This document shows positions 35,279-42,461 of a DNA stretch of 64,000 bases, one piece after another. The position numbers and the translations under genes are program-made. Within the stretch, counting starts at the first letter, position 1. Every line of letters starts with the position of its first letter. The notes below the pieces were generated by a model, which was not told where the DNA came from, did not search any database, and saw only the letters and a program-made list of their open reading frames with translations. This stretch comes from Ectobacillus funiculus (lineage in GTDB: Bacteria > Bacillota > Bacilli > Bacillales > Bacillaceae_G): the NCBI RefSeq assembly GCF_042429435.1, contig NZ_JBHMAF010000166.1, one strand, 5' to 3'.

Positions 35279-35610
35279 ATTCAAGGAGAGTTAATCATCA
35301 TCCAGTCCTAGGAGACCTTGAAAAACAAAAGCAAGTTAAGATTTACTTTGACGGCCAGCCATATGTGGCGTATGAAGGAGATACAATTGCATCTGCTTTG
35401 CTGGCGTCTGGAGTTCGGACCCTTCGCCGTCATGAGGACAAGGGAACTCCACGTGGGATTTACTGCAATATTGGTCATTGCTTTGAGTGCCGGGTCAGGG
35501 TAAACGACAAAAATACAGTGCGTGCTTGTCTAACTCCAGTAGAAAACAATATGCGAATTGAATCAGGTACATCTCTTGCTACAACTTCTCTACAAGGAGG
35601 TAAATTATGA
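35275..35610 (+). CDS. [2Fe-2S] ferredoxin-like subunit of the dehydrogenase
   Basis: A 111-residue protein with a plant-type/sarcosine-oxidase-alpha N-terminal ferredoxin domain: GIYCNIGHCFECRVRV followed by RACLTPV provides the C-x4-C-x2-C...C cluster ligands. It corresponds to the gamma (HcnA-like) subunit that relays electrons in D-hydroxyproline dehydrogenase. Both ends overlap neighbours by four bases. Confidence 0.9.
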   Translation: MNSRRVNHHPVLGDLEKQKQVKIYFDGQPYVAYEGDTIASALLASGVRTLRRHEDKGTPRGIYCNIGHCFECRVRVNDKNTVRACLTPVENNMRIESGTSLATTSLQGGKL

Positions 35611-36818
35611 TTGATCTTGTGATTATAGGTGCGGGCCCAGCCGGGTTAGGCGCAGCCATTGCAGCTGCCGAAAATGGATTAAAAGTTTGTGTACTAGATG
35701 AGTTTGTAAAGCCTGGAGGGCGTTTATTGGGGCAGTTGCACGAGGAACCTGATGGCAAGTGGGTGAACGGTATTACTGAAGCACAAAAACTCTATTCACG
35801 TGCTATTGGGCTTGGAGTAAATATCCTATGTGGAGTGTCCGTATACGATTTGATAAAATTGGATAATGGATGGTGTGTGTTTACTACTGATAAAACAATC
35901 GAGTCCAAATGTCTTTTGCTTGCTACGGGAGCATCGGAAACTCCTATTCCTATTCCAGGATGGACTCTTCCAGGTGTCATGTCGATTGGGGCAGCCCAAG
36001 TGATGGGAAATGTGCATCGTGTGAAACCGGGAGAGAAAGGTATCATTATTGGTGTTAATGTACTCTCAGTAGCAATTGCAAGGGAACTGCAGTTATGCGG
36101 TGTACACATTGAAGGTATATTGCTTCCACAGCCGAGTCTTGTATCTGGCGATGCTGCGAATCCGGAGAAAATGATGGAATCGCTTTTACGCTTATCACAT
36201 TTGGCTCCCTCACCTTTAATACGATTTGGCGGAAAGTGGGTAAGCCCGAAACTGGGTGCACGTTTGTATCCGAAGAATGGATTTAAAATGTGGAGTATTC
36301 CTATTCAATTACGCAAAACGGCTCTTGAAATCATTGGGGGAAATCAAGTGGAAGGTGTGCGAGTTGCCGAAATTTCTGCAACTGGGGAGGTTGTACCAGG
36401 AACCGAAAAAGTAGTATCTGCTGATTTTGTCTGTATTGCCGGTGGTCTCACACCAATGTCCGAACTTGCGGCTGTTGCTGGTTGCTCTTTCTGCTATGTA
36501 CCTGAACTGGGAGGACATGTTCCTTTGCATAATGAATGTATGCAGACGAATCTCAAGGGGTTATATGTAGCAGGCAATATCACAGGAGTTGAAAGTGCTA
36601 AAGTGGCTAGAACTCAAGGAGTCGTTGCTGGGCTTGCGATTGCACGTGAACTTAACGCTCTAGGGCATCGTGCTGATGAAAAAATCGATGTAGCTATTGC
36701 GGAGGTTAGGGAAACAAGACGCAAAGCACTTATCCAATTCCAGCCGGGCATTGAGGAAGCACGTACGGAACTTCATCAAAAATTTTATGAATCTCGCGGG
36801 AAAAAAATCTTACTCTAA
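35607..36818 (+). CDS. FAD/NAD(P)-binding oxidoreductase (D-hydroxyproline dehydrogenase alpha-type subunit)
   Basis: A 403-residue two-dinucleotide-binding protein: FAD motif IIGAGPAGLGAAIAAAENG (residues 5-23), ATG signature LLLATGASETP (~109-119) and a second Rossmann stretch beginning IIIGVNVLSVAIAREL (~151-166). It matches the HcnB/OoxA/SoxA-like alpha subunit; the usual C-terminal Fer2_BFD domain is absent and supplied by the separate gene at 35006. AGGAGG lies before ATG 35607, which overlaps the previous stop. A terminator follows. Confidence 0.9.
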   Translation: MIDLVIIGAGPAGLGAAIAAAENGLKVCVLDEFVKPGGRLLGQLHEEPDGKWVNGITEAQKLYSRAIGLGVNILCGVSVYDLIKLDNGWCVFTTDKTIESKCLLLATGASETPIPIPGWTLPGVMSIGAAQVMGNVHRVKPGEKGIIIGVNVLSVAIARELQLCGVHIEGILLPQPSLVSGDAANPEKMMESLLRLSHLAPSPLIRFGGKWVSPKLGARLYPKNGFKMWSIPIQLRKTALEIIGGNQVEGVRVAEISATGEVVPGTEKVVSADFVCIAGGLTPMSELAAVAGCSFCYVPELGGHVPLHNECMQTNLKGLYVAGNITGVESAKVARTQGVVAGLAIARELNALGHRADEKIDVAIAEVRETRRKALIQFQPGIEEARTELHQKFYESRGKKILL

Positions 36819-36896
36819 TTGCGGATCGTATTTCCTTGATCTGTTAGGTTTTTACTGAACACAAGTATATCCTGCCTATGCAAAACAATTTAACCT

Positions 36897-36932
36897 CCCG
36901 TATTAGAAGAAGGACTAATGCGGGTATTTTTA
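36897..36932 (+). terminator. Terminator of the hydroxyproline dehydrogenase genes
   Basis: CCCGTATTAG/CTAATGCGGG stem then TATTTTTA. The repeat element copy B begins immediately after the T-run. Confidence 0.85.
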
Positions 36933-36933
36933 G

Positions 36934-37067
36934 CACTTTAAGAAAGTATAAATTTCTAGCAGGAAGCCCATTCGACGTAGCGAGAAATTTTAGGAGCAAA
37001 GTATCAGTAGGGTTACGCCTCTGTCTTCGCCCAAAGGCAGGGCTCGCCAATTGGCGAGTTTTCTTTA
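36934..37067. repeat. Terminator-targeting dispersed element, copy B (134 bp)
   Basis: Begins CACTTTAAGAAAGTATAAAT, has an internal stem AAATTTCTAGC/GCGAGAAATTT, and ends in GCTCGCCAATTGGCGAG plus TTTTCTTTA. Like copies A and C it lies right behind a terminator T-run. It is the most complete copy. Confidence 0.85.
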
Positions 37068-37153
37068 TTAATTTATTTCAGCAAATTGCTTTCGTAATGT
37101 CCGTTCTCATTGAGTTCAAATACAAATGTTTAAAATCTATGGAGGATAAATGA

Positions 37154-37687
37154 ATGAAGGTATTAGTCATTGTAGCTCATCCCAATATTGAAGAGTCGAT
37201 TGTGAACAGAACATGGATTGGAGAATTAAAGAAGCATTCTAATATAACTGTTCATGAACTTTATAAGCAATATCCAGATGAAAAAATTGATGTTGAAAGA
37301 GAACAAAGGTTATGTGAAGAACATGAGAGAATTGTTTGGCAGTTTCCATTTTATTGGTATAGCTCTCCGCCACTTCTTAAGAAATGGCAGGATGAAGTCC
37401 TCACTCACGGCTGGGCTTATGGATCAAACGGAAATAAATTGCATCATAAAGATCTCATTTTAGCAGTATCAACTGGAAGTGCAAAAGAAAGATATCGAGC
37501 TGGTGGACGTAATCAGTACTCTATGAGTGAGCTCTTAAAACCATTCCAAGCAACTAGTAATTTAATCGGGACTAAATTTTTACCGTCTTTTGTGTTCAAT
37601 GGAACATATGCTGCAATTGAAGAGGAGATACAAGAAAGTGCAAGAGCCTATGTGAACCATATTCTTGCTACAGATATTTTTGAGTGA
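37154..37687 (+). CDS. NAD(P)H:quinone oxidoreductase, flavodoxin-like (YwrO/KefF type)
   Basis: A 177-residue flavodoxin-like NAD(P)H oxidoreductase: VLVIVAHPNIEESIVNRTW at the start, QFPFYWYSSPPLLKKWQDEV (~57-76), and AVSTGSAKERYRAGGRNQYS (~97-116). Such FMN/FAD enzymes reduce quinones or electrophiles. ATG 37154 has GGAGGATAAATG upstream. Parts of this gene recur as fragments: its 3' end at 39447-39511 and its 5' end at 41952-42062, which shows that the locus was duplicated and then broken. Link to the catabolic genes is positional only. Confidence 0.9.
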   Translation: MKVLVIVAHPNIEESIVNRTWIGELKKHSNITVHELYKQYPDEKIDVEREQRLCEEHERIVWQFPFYWYSSPPLLKKWQDEVLTHGWAYGSNGNKLHHKDLILAVSTGSAKERYRAGGRNQYSMSELLKPFQATSNLIGTKFLPSFVFNGTYAAIEEEIQESARAYVNHILATDIFE

Positions 37688-37726
37688 ACGGACTGAGGTT
37701 CCTAGTATGGGATGGAGCGTGCACTA

Positions 37727-37775
37727 GCTGATGTTCGAGTAGCGAGAGCAGTATCCATTTCCGTAATAGCCAAAG
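37727..37775 (+). repeat. Scrap of pdxS-like sequence
   Basis: GCTGATGTTCGAGTAGC and GAGCAGTATCCATTTCCGTA correspond to two pdxS segments near 44034 and 44101 that are 50 bp apart in the real gene. It is a rearranged pdxS fragment, with no coding value. Confidence 0.6.
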
Positions 37776-37780
37776 TGAAC

Positions 37781-38012
37781 TGCACCCCAATAGTTAGACA
37801 AAAAAATCTAACTATCGGGGTGTTTCTTCATGCCAATATACAAACTATATTGAAGAGTGTAAACTAGACGTACTAAACTTTATAATTGAAACGGGTACTT
37901 CGCTCGTAGAAATCGCTGTGGCATTTAATATTCCGGCACCTTCAACTATCCTAAGGTGGAAGAAACTTCTAGAAATACAAGGAATACAGGCCCTCCAATC
38001 AAAAAAATGTAA
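37781..38012 (+). mobile_element. IS3-family (IS150-like) remnant: left end and orfA start
   Basis: TGCACCCCAATAGTTAGAC and its inverted partner GTTAGA..TCGGGGTG form the left-end hairpin. Beyond it, frame 37852-38012 reads ECKLDVLNFIIETGTSLVEI and goes on through AFNIPAPSTILRWKKLLEIQ to a stop, the helix-turn-helix part of IS3-family OrfA. The rest of the element is missing. Confidence 0.8.
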
Positions 38013-38045
38013 TTAGCTATAATGTAGCAAGTTTTTTTGAAAATG

Positions 38046-38090
38046 CTTTACACCTTGTCTAGCGGAGATGGTTTACGGAGAAAATACAGT
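38046..38090 (+). promoter_or_regulatory. Regulon promoter box 5 (YkvI-type transporter)
   Basis: CTTTACA-CCT-TGTCTAGCGGAG, with TACAGT at 38085, 29 nt after the T of TGTCT. It is the most diverged box, but the spacing is exact. The gene start is 198 nt downstream of the -10 hexamer. Confidence 0.55.
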
Positions 38091-38287
38091 GAATATATCC
38101 CATTTTCAACTAAATAACGGAGATTTTATTATGACAGTAGTAGGAGATGTATAAATGATCATTGCACTCTGAGCAGATCATTAGTTTATGACATGCCTCA
38201 ATACAGATTATTGCGTTTCCGTTAACTTGAATATCACTACTTATAGTGAAAGAACCGGCGAAGCAATGGAAAAAGGAGGGGTAAGAA

Positions 38288-39421
38288 ATGGAGAAGTCGA
38301 TATCCCTAAAAAGGGTGGTAACCTTGGCAGGGGCGATGTGTGCATTTTGGATTGGTGCCGGTGTTGCAACAGGACAGGAAATATTACAATTTTTTACAAA
38401 TAGCGGACTTAAGGGCATCATAGCGGCATGTATATTTATGACTATTACTGGTGTAGCAACATACTTTTTATGTGGAGTGGGCCAAAAGAAAAAATTTGAA
38501 AATCCTTATGATGTTTTCGAATATTATTGCGGAAAATGGATAGGAAAATTTTATATTTGGTTTTCTATTGTATCAGTGTATAGCTCGCTTGTAGTCATCC
38601 TCGCAGGAGGAGGTGCCACAATTAATCAATACTATGGAATACCACCATATATCGGTACTGTTATTCTTGCACTTCTAGCGTTAGGTACAGCATTGTTAGG
38701 TATAGAAAAACTCATTCAAGTATTAGGTGTTATAGGGCCTTTTAAAGTTCTACTTGTGTTAATATTAGGAGCCTTCGGAATTGGTGCCATAGTAGGAAGT
38801 CCGAATATATTATCAGAGGGCATCAGACGTATTCCAACAGCAGGTTTTGAAACCGCTTCCTCGAATTGGGCATGGTCGGGAGTGCTGTATGCCCTTCTTT
38901 GTATCATAAATATTGTTCCTTTCCTTGTCAGCCTTGGGGCTACTACAAAAAGTATGAAAGAAGCAAGAACTGGAGGCGTAGTTGGAACTGTCACATATAC
39001 TATAGTAATTATTATGCTAGTGATAGCTGAGTTGGCCTATTATCAATCTTTTATAGGGAAACAGGTACCTGCATTGGCAATAGCTTCTCATATATCTCCT
39101 GTCTTCGGAATGGTCTATACATTGATGATAGTAGTAGCGGTCTATTCAGCAGTAGTCTCAATGCTTGTAATGGTAACAAGAAAGTTTGCTGTAGATAAAA
39201 CTAAAAAGTTCAATCTCATTGCGACTGTACTGACTGCGGTAGCTATAATGTTTGGTGGTGTAATTCCATTTGCCAAATTGGTAAATATTATATATCCTAT
39301 TATGGGGTATTTGACCATCGCTTTTATAATTTTAATGATTTCTAAAGAATTAAGGATGAAGACAAAGAAAAAAGATTCTAACGTTGAAAAAGAAAGAGAT
39401 AATAAATCAGCCATCTCGTAG
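38288..39421 (+). CDS. YkvI-family membrane transporter (APC superfamily-like)
   Basis: A 377-residue protein with ten or eleven helices, beginning KRVVTLAGAMCAFWIGAGVA, a glycine-rich first helix as in YkvI and APC/LeuT-fold amino-acid transporters, and ending in a charged tail (KKKDSNVEKERDNK). The substrate is not evident; a box of the shared regulon upstream and its position suggest an amino acid such as hydroxyproline, proline or beta-alanine. Start ATG 38288 follows AAAGGAGGGG. Confidence 0.8.
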   Translation: MEKSISLKRVVTLAGAMCAFWIGAGVATGQEILQFFTNSGLKGIIAACIFMTITGVATYFLCGVGQKKKFENPYDVFEYYCGKWIGKFYIWFSIVSVYSSLVVILAGGGATINQYYGIPPYIGTVILALLALGTALLGIEKLIQVLGVIGPFKVLLVLILGAFGIGAIVGSPNILSEGIRRIPTAGFETASSNWAWSGVLYALLCIINIVPFLVSLGATTKSMKEARTGGVVGTVTYTIVIIMLVIAELAYYQSFIGKQVPALAIASHISPVFGMVYTLMIVVAVYSAVVSMLVMVTRKFAVDKTKKFNLIATVLTAVAIMFGGVIPFAKLVNIIYPIMGYLTIAFIILMISKELRMKTKKKDSNVEKERDNKSAIS

Positions 39422-39446
39422 AAATCAGAATTTTTAAAACGTTAAA

Positions 39447-39511
39447 GCCATGTGAATCATATTCTTGCTACAGATATTTTTGAGTGGACGGATTGAGGCT
39501 CATAGCATGGA
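39447..39511 (+). pseudogene. Duplicated 3' end of the flavodoxin-like oxidoreductase
   Basis: ATTCTTGCTACAGATATTTT and its flanks match 37646-37715 almost base for base, including the stop codon TGA region and ~25 bases beyond. It is a relic of a second copy. Confidence 0.85.
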
Positions 39512-39536
39512 ATGTAGGAATGTGAGTATAAAACAG

Positions 39537-39574
39537 CGGATATTTCCTAGTCTTAAGGAGACATCCGTTTTTTT
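39537..39574 (+). terminator. Terminator (copy shared with 42082-42119)
   Basis: CGGATATTTCCT/AGGAGACATCCG stem then TTTTTTT. This copy carries no repeat element after its T-run, so it is the empty-site counterpart of the 42.1-kb locus. Confidence 0.9.
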
Positions 39575-39651
39575 CATAGCTATAGTATAAGAGAAAACTT
39601 TCAACCACTGAAAAGCGGGCGCCCATCATGTTGCATCATATCCCGTACATA

Positions 39652-39696
39652 TTTTACAGTGTGTCTAATGAAGGGGAGGAAATCAATACTTATACT
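39652..39696 (+). promoter_or_regulatory. Regulon promoter box 6 (EamA transporter)
   Basis: TTTTACA-GTG-TGTCTAATGAAGG, with TATACT at 39691, 29 nt after the T of TGTCT. The flanks are homologous to box 8. Confidence 0.8.
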
Positions 39697-39794
39697 TGAA
39701 CTGTAGTTCAAATCGTAAGCTAAATCAATGTTAGTTGAGATGTTTGGAGTAAATATTTCATATAAGAAAAATACTTACAAATGGAGGGGATTTT

Positions 39795-40727
39795 GTGAAA
39801 TCTTCATTTACAATGCCATATATAGCATTGGCAATAGGGGTAGCAGCTGTTTCGACTGCTGCCGTTTTAGTTAAATTAACAACAGCACCTTCAGCTGTGG
39901 TTGCATTTTATCGACTATTATTTTCTGCGCTACTTATCTTGCCGTATTTCTTGTTTAGGAACTTACCTGAGCTAAAGGCTTTTTCAAAAAAGGATTGGCT
40001 TTTTTCAAGTGTTGCCGGCGTGTTTTTAGCGGTCCATTTTATTTTATGGTTTGAATCTCTTAAATTTACTTCAGTTGCGAGCTCGGTTGTGCTTGTTACG
40101 CTACAGCCTCTCTTTTCGTTTGTCGGCACTTATTTTTTCTTTAAAGAGAGAATATCATCTACCGCTATTATAAGTGCAGTAATTGCAATAATCGGAAGCG
40201 TCATTATTAGCTGGGGAGATTTTCATGTCAGCGGTATGGCTTTATTTGGAGATATTCTCGCATTAGCAGCTTGTGCAATGGTGACTGCTTACTTGCTGTT
40301 TGGTCAAGAGGTGAGAAAAAGACATTCTTTAATCGCTTATACATTTATTGTATACAGCTTTAGTGCGATTACATTGTTTATTTACTGCATTTCTTTGCAA
40401 TATCCATTAATGAGCTATCCTACTGAAGACTGGGTATATTTTTTGCTGCTAGCTATCGTTCCTACTTTATTTGGTCATTCATTGTTTAATTGGTCATTAA
40501 AATGGATCAGTACGAATGCCATTTCGGTTTCGATATTGTTTGAACCCGTCGGGGCTATTATTTTAGCTTATATCTTACTCGGAGAAACCGTTATAATTTC
40601 TCAAGTAATTGGCGGCATCGTTATTGTTTTTGGGATCCTCGTGTTTGCATTTGAAAAACAGTTAAAACGGATAGTAAAAACGAGAATGGCTAAAAGCGAA
40701 AATGGTCAACATTTCACTATGAAATGA
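39795..40727 (+). CDS. EamA/DMT-family transporter
   Basis: A 310-residue protein with ten predicted helices in two EamA repeats (about 1-135 and 150-290); the second repeat ends SILFEPVGAIILAYILLGET, the typical EamA closing motif. Members export or import amino acids and metabolites; direction and substrate cannot be read from sequence. GTG 39795 follows GGAGGGG. Regulon box 6 sits ~100 bp upstream, and a terminator follows, so it is a single-gene unit. Confidence 0.88.
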   Translation: MKSSFTMPYIALAIGVAAVSTAAVLVKLTTAPSAVVAFYRLLFSALLILPYFLFRNLPELKAFSKKDWLFSSVAGVFLAVHFILWFESLKFTSVASSVVLVTLQPLFSFVGTYFFFKERISSTAIISAVIAIIGSVIISWGDFHVSGMALFGDILALAACAMVTAYLLFGQEVRKRHSLIAYTFIVYSFSAITLFIYCISLQYPLMSYPTEDWVYFLLLAIVPTLFGHSLFNWSLKWISTNAISVSILFEPVGAIILAYILLGETVIISQVIGGIVIVFGILVFAFEKQLKRIVKTRMAKSENGQHFTMK

Positions 40728-40743
40728 AAGTAGCCATGGTACC

Positions 40744-40772
40744 GAAACCCTTAGTTGGGTTTCTTTTTTTTA
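40744..40772 (+). terminator. Terminator after the EamA gene
   Basis: GAAACCC-TTAGTT-GGGTTTC followed by eight T. It and the sequence after it match the region downstream of pucR (22390), but without the repeat element. Confidence 0.9.
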
Positions 40773-40823
40773 TACGATAACCTGTAAGACATCACTCACA
40801 ATGTAGAAAAAAGCTGTGAAATA

Positions 40824-40868
40824 TTTTACATATTGTCCAATGATAGGGGTTTTTATAACAAATACAAT
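40824..40868 (+). promoter_or_regulatory. Regulon promoter box 7 (hydroxyproline epimerase)
   Basis: TTTTACA-TAT-TGTCCAATGATAGG, with TACAAT at 40863, 29 nt after the T of TGTCC. Flanking bases on both sides are homologous to box 2. Confidence 0.85.
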
Positions 40869-40912
40869 CAACTCAAAGGATTGTTATATTTTCAAAAATA
40901 GGGGGAGTGTTT

Positions 40913-41938
40913 GTGAGATGGTCACGAAAAATTAGTGTGGTCGGTGCACATGCAGAAGGTGAGGTAGGAAACGTAGTTGTAGGTGGTATCCCACATATTC
41001 CAGGTGAAAACATGTTTGAAAAGAAGGAATATATGGAGAGTCACATGGATGAAATAAGACAGATGTTACTGTTCGAGCCTCGTGGAGGTCCATTTCATAA
41101 TGCCAATATTCTGTTGCCACCTAGTGATCCACGGGCAGATATGGGCTATATCATCATGGAAACTACTGAATATCCTCCTATGTCTGGTTCCAATACGATT
41201 TGTGTGGCTACCGTACTCTTGGAGACAGGAATATTGCCTATGCAAGAACCTATCACAAAATTAGTTCTTGATGCTCCTGGAGGGTTGATTAGTGTGGTTT
41301 GTACATGCTACAACGGGAAAGTGACGCAGGTCGAATTGACGAATGTACCAGCCTTTGCTATCCATTTAGATACCTGTATCGAAGTGCCTGGAATTGGAAG
41401 CATTACTGTTGACACATCATATGGTGGCATGATGTTTGCTCATGTTAATGCAGAAAAACTTGGTTTTCGGATCTCTCCAGATGAAGCTCATGAAATGTGC
41501 CTAGTGGGTCAGAAAATTAAGAAGGCAGTGAATGAACAGTTTACAGTAGTTCATCCAGAAAATGAGAAAATCCGTGATGTTTCAAATATCATTTTTGAAG
41601 GACCAGTCGAGCGAGTTGAATCAGGACTAGTAAGTAAAAACGGTACAGTTGTGCTGCACGGACGGCTTGATCGTTCACCATGTGGGACAGGTACTAGTGC
41701 TCGTTTAGCAGTAATGGCAGCAAAGGGGATTATTGACAGAGGTGAGAGATTTGAAAATGAATCTATTACTGGGACAAAGTTCGTAAGTCGGATTGTTGGT
41801 CATACTAAGGTGGGTCAAAAAGATGCAGTGATACCTACTGTTGCTGGTCAAGCATGGATAACTGGCATCATGGAGCTGGGAATAGATCCTACAGATCCAG
41901 TTGCATATGGCCACCGGGTAAGTGACATTTGGTTTTAG
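40913..41938 (+). CDS. 4-hydroxyproline 2-epimerase (proline racemase family, Ser/Cys type)
   Basis: A 341-residue proline racemase-superfamily protein. The two catalytic positions read Ser in PPMSGSNT (Ser91) and Cys in DRSPCGTGTSA (Cys257). Published work on the family assigns Cys/Cys and Ser/Cys members to racemase or 4-hydroxyproline epimerase activity, and Cys/Thr members to trans-3-hydroxyproline dehydratase, so this should be an epimerase making cis-4-hydroxy-D-proline from trans-4-hydroxy-L-proline. GTG 40913 fits GGGGGAG better than GTG 40907. It has its own regulon box, unlinked from the dehydrogenase genes. Confidence 0.88.
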   Translation: MRWSRKISVVGAHAEGEVGNVVVGGIPHIPGENMFEKKEYMESHMDEIRQMLLFEPRGGPFHNANILLPPSDPRADMGYIIMETTEYPPMSGSNTICVATVLLETGILPMQEPITKLVLDAPGGLISVVCTCYNGKVTQVELTNVPAFAIHLDTCIEVPGIGSITVDTSYGGMMFAHVNAEKLGFRISPDEAHEMCLVGQKIKKAVNEQFTVVHPENEKIRDVSNIIFEGPVERVESGLVSKNGTVVLHGRLDRSPCGTGTSARLAVMAAKGIIDRGERFENESITGTKFVSRIVGHTKVGQKDAVIPTVAGQAWITGIMELGIDPTDPVAYGHRVSDIWF

Positions 41939-41951
41939 ACAACACTAGACA

Positions 41952-42065
41952 ATGAAGAGCTTAGTCATTGTAGGTCATCCCAATATTGGAAAGTCGATTG
42001 TGAATAGAACATGGATAGGAGAATTTGAGAAGCCTTCGGATATAACTATACATGGAGTCTATTAA
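41952..42065 (+). pseudogene. Duplicated 5' end of the flavodoxin-like oxidoreductase
   Basis: MKSLVIVGHPNIGKSIVNRT continues for 37 residues to an early stop and matches the first ~35 codons of the gene at 37154. It then joins the same GAGTATAAAACAGCGGA terminator sequence that follows the 3' fragment at 39.5 kb, so the middle was deleted. Confidence 0.85.
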
Positions 42066-42081
42066 TATGAGTATAAAACAG

Positions 42082-42119
42082 CGGATATTTCCTAGTCTTA
42101 AGGAGATATCCGTTTTTTT
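42082..42119 (+). terminator. Terminator occupied by repeat copy C
   Basis: CGGATATTTCCT/AGGAGATATCCG stem then TTTTTTT. The repeat element follows at once. Confidence 0.9.
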
Positions 42120-42120
42120 A

Positions 42121-42250
42121 CACTTTAAGTATAAATTTCTAGCTCGAAGCCAATTCGACGTAGTGAGACATTTTAGGAATAAGGTGTAAGTGCAACTACG
42201 CCTCTACCTTCGCCCAAGGGCAGGGCTCGCCGATCGGCAAGTTTTCTTTA
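42121..42250. repeat. Terminator-targeting dispersed element, copy C (130 bp)
   Basis: CACTTTAAGTATAAATTTCT through CGCCGATCGGCAAGTTTTCTTTA lies between sequences that are contiguous at 39574-39580 (T-run, then CATAGCTATAG, here CAGCTATAG). TTTA stands at both borders, as a short target duplication would leave. Confidence 0.9.
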
Positions 42251-42315
42251 CAGCTATAGTATTTTCAATCATTTTAAAATGAGCACCCATAATGTCGTAT
42301 CATATCTCGTACATA

Positions 42316-42360
42316 TTTTACAGTGTGTCCAATGAAGGGCAAGAGACCAATATTTATACT
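42316..42360 (+). promoter_or_regulatory. Regulon promoter box 8 (ald)
   Basis: TTTTACA-GTG-TGTCCAATGAAGG, with TATACT at 42355, 29 nt after the T of TGTCC. Confidence 0.85.
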
Positions 42361-42461
42361 TGAGATATAGTTCAAGCCGTAAGTAACATCAATACTAGTT
42401 TGGACAGAATAAAAAACATATTTCATACTAGGAAAATACTTATTTTAGGAGGAAGATCAAA

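Noticed and set aside
35275..36818. Sarcosine oxidase as the function of the FAD/iron-sulfur subunits
   Set aside because: The subunit types are shared, but no folate or glycine-cleavage genes are present, and deaminase, ALDH and epimerase genes favour D-hydroxyproline.
37098..37132. A ninth regulon box before the flavodoxin-like oxidoreductase
   Set aside because: TGTCC occurs but TTTTACA is missing and no -10 stands at the 29-nt distance.
40913..41938. trans-3-hydroxy-L-proline dehydratase as the function of the proline racemase-like protein
   Set aside because: That branch has Thr at the second catalytic position; here it is Cys257, so epimerase/racemase is favoured.
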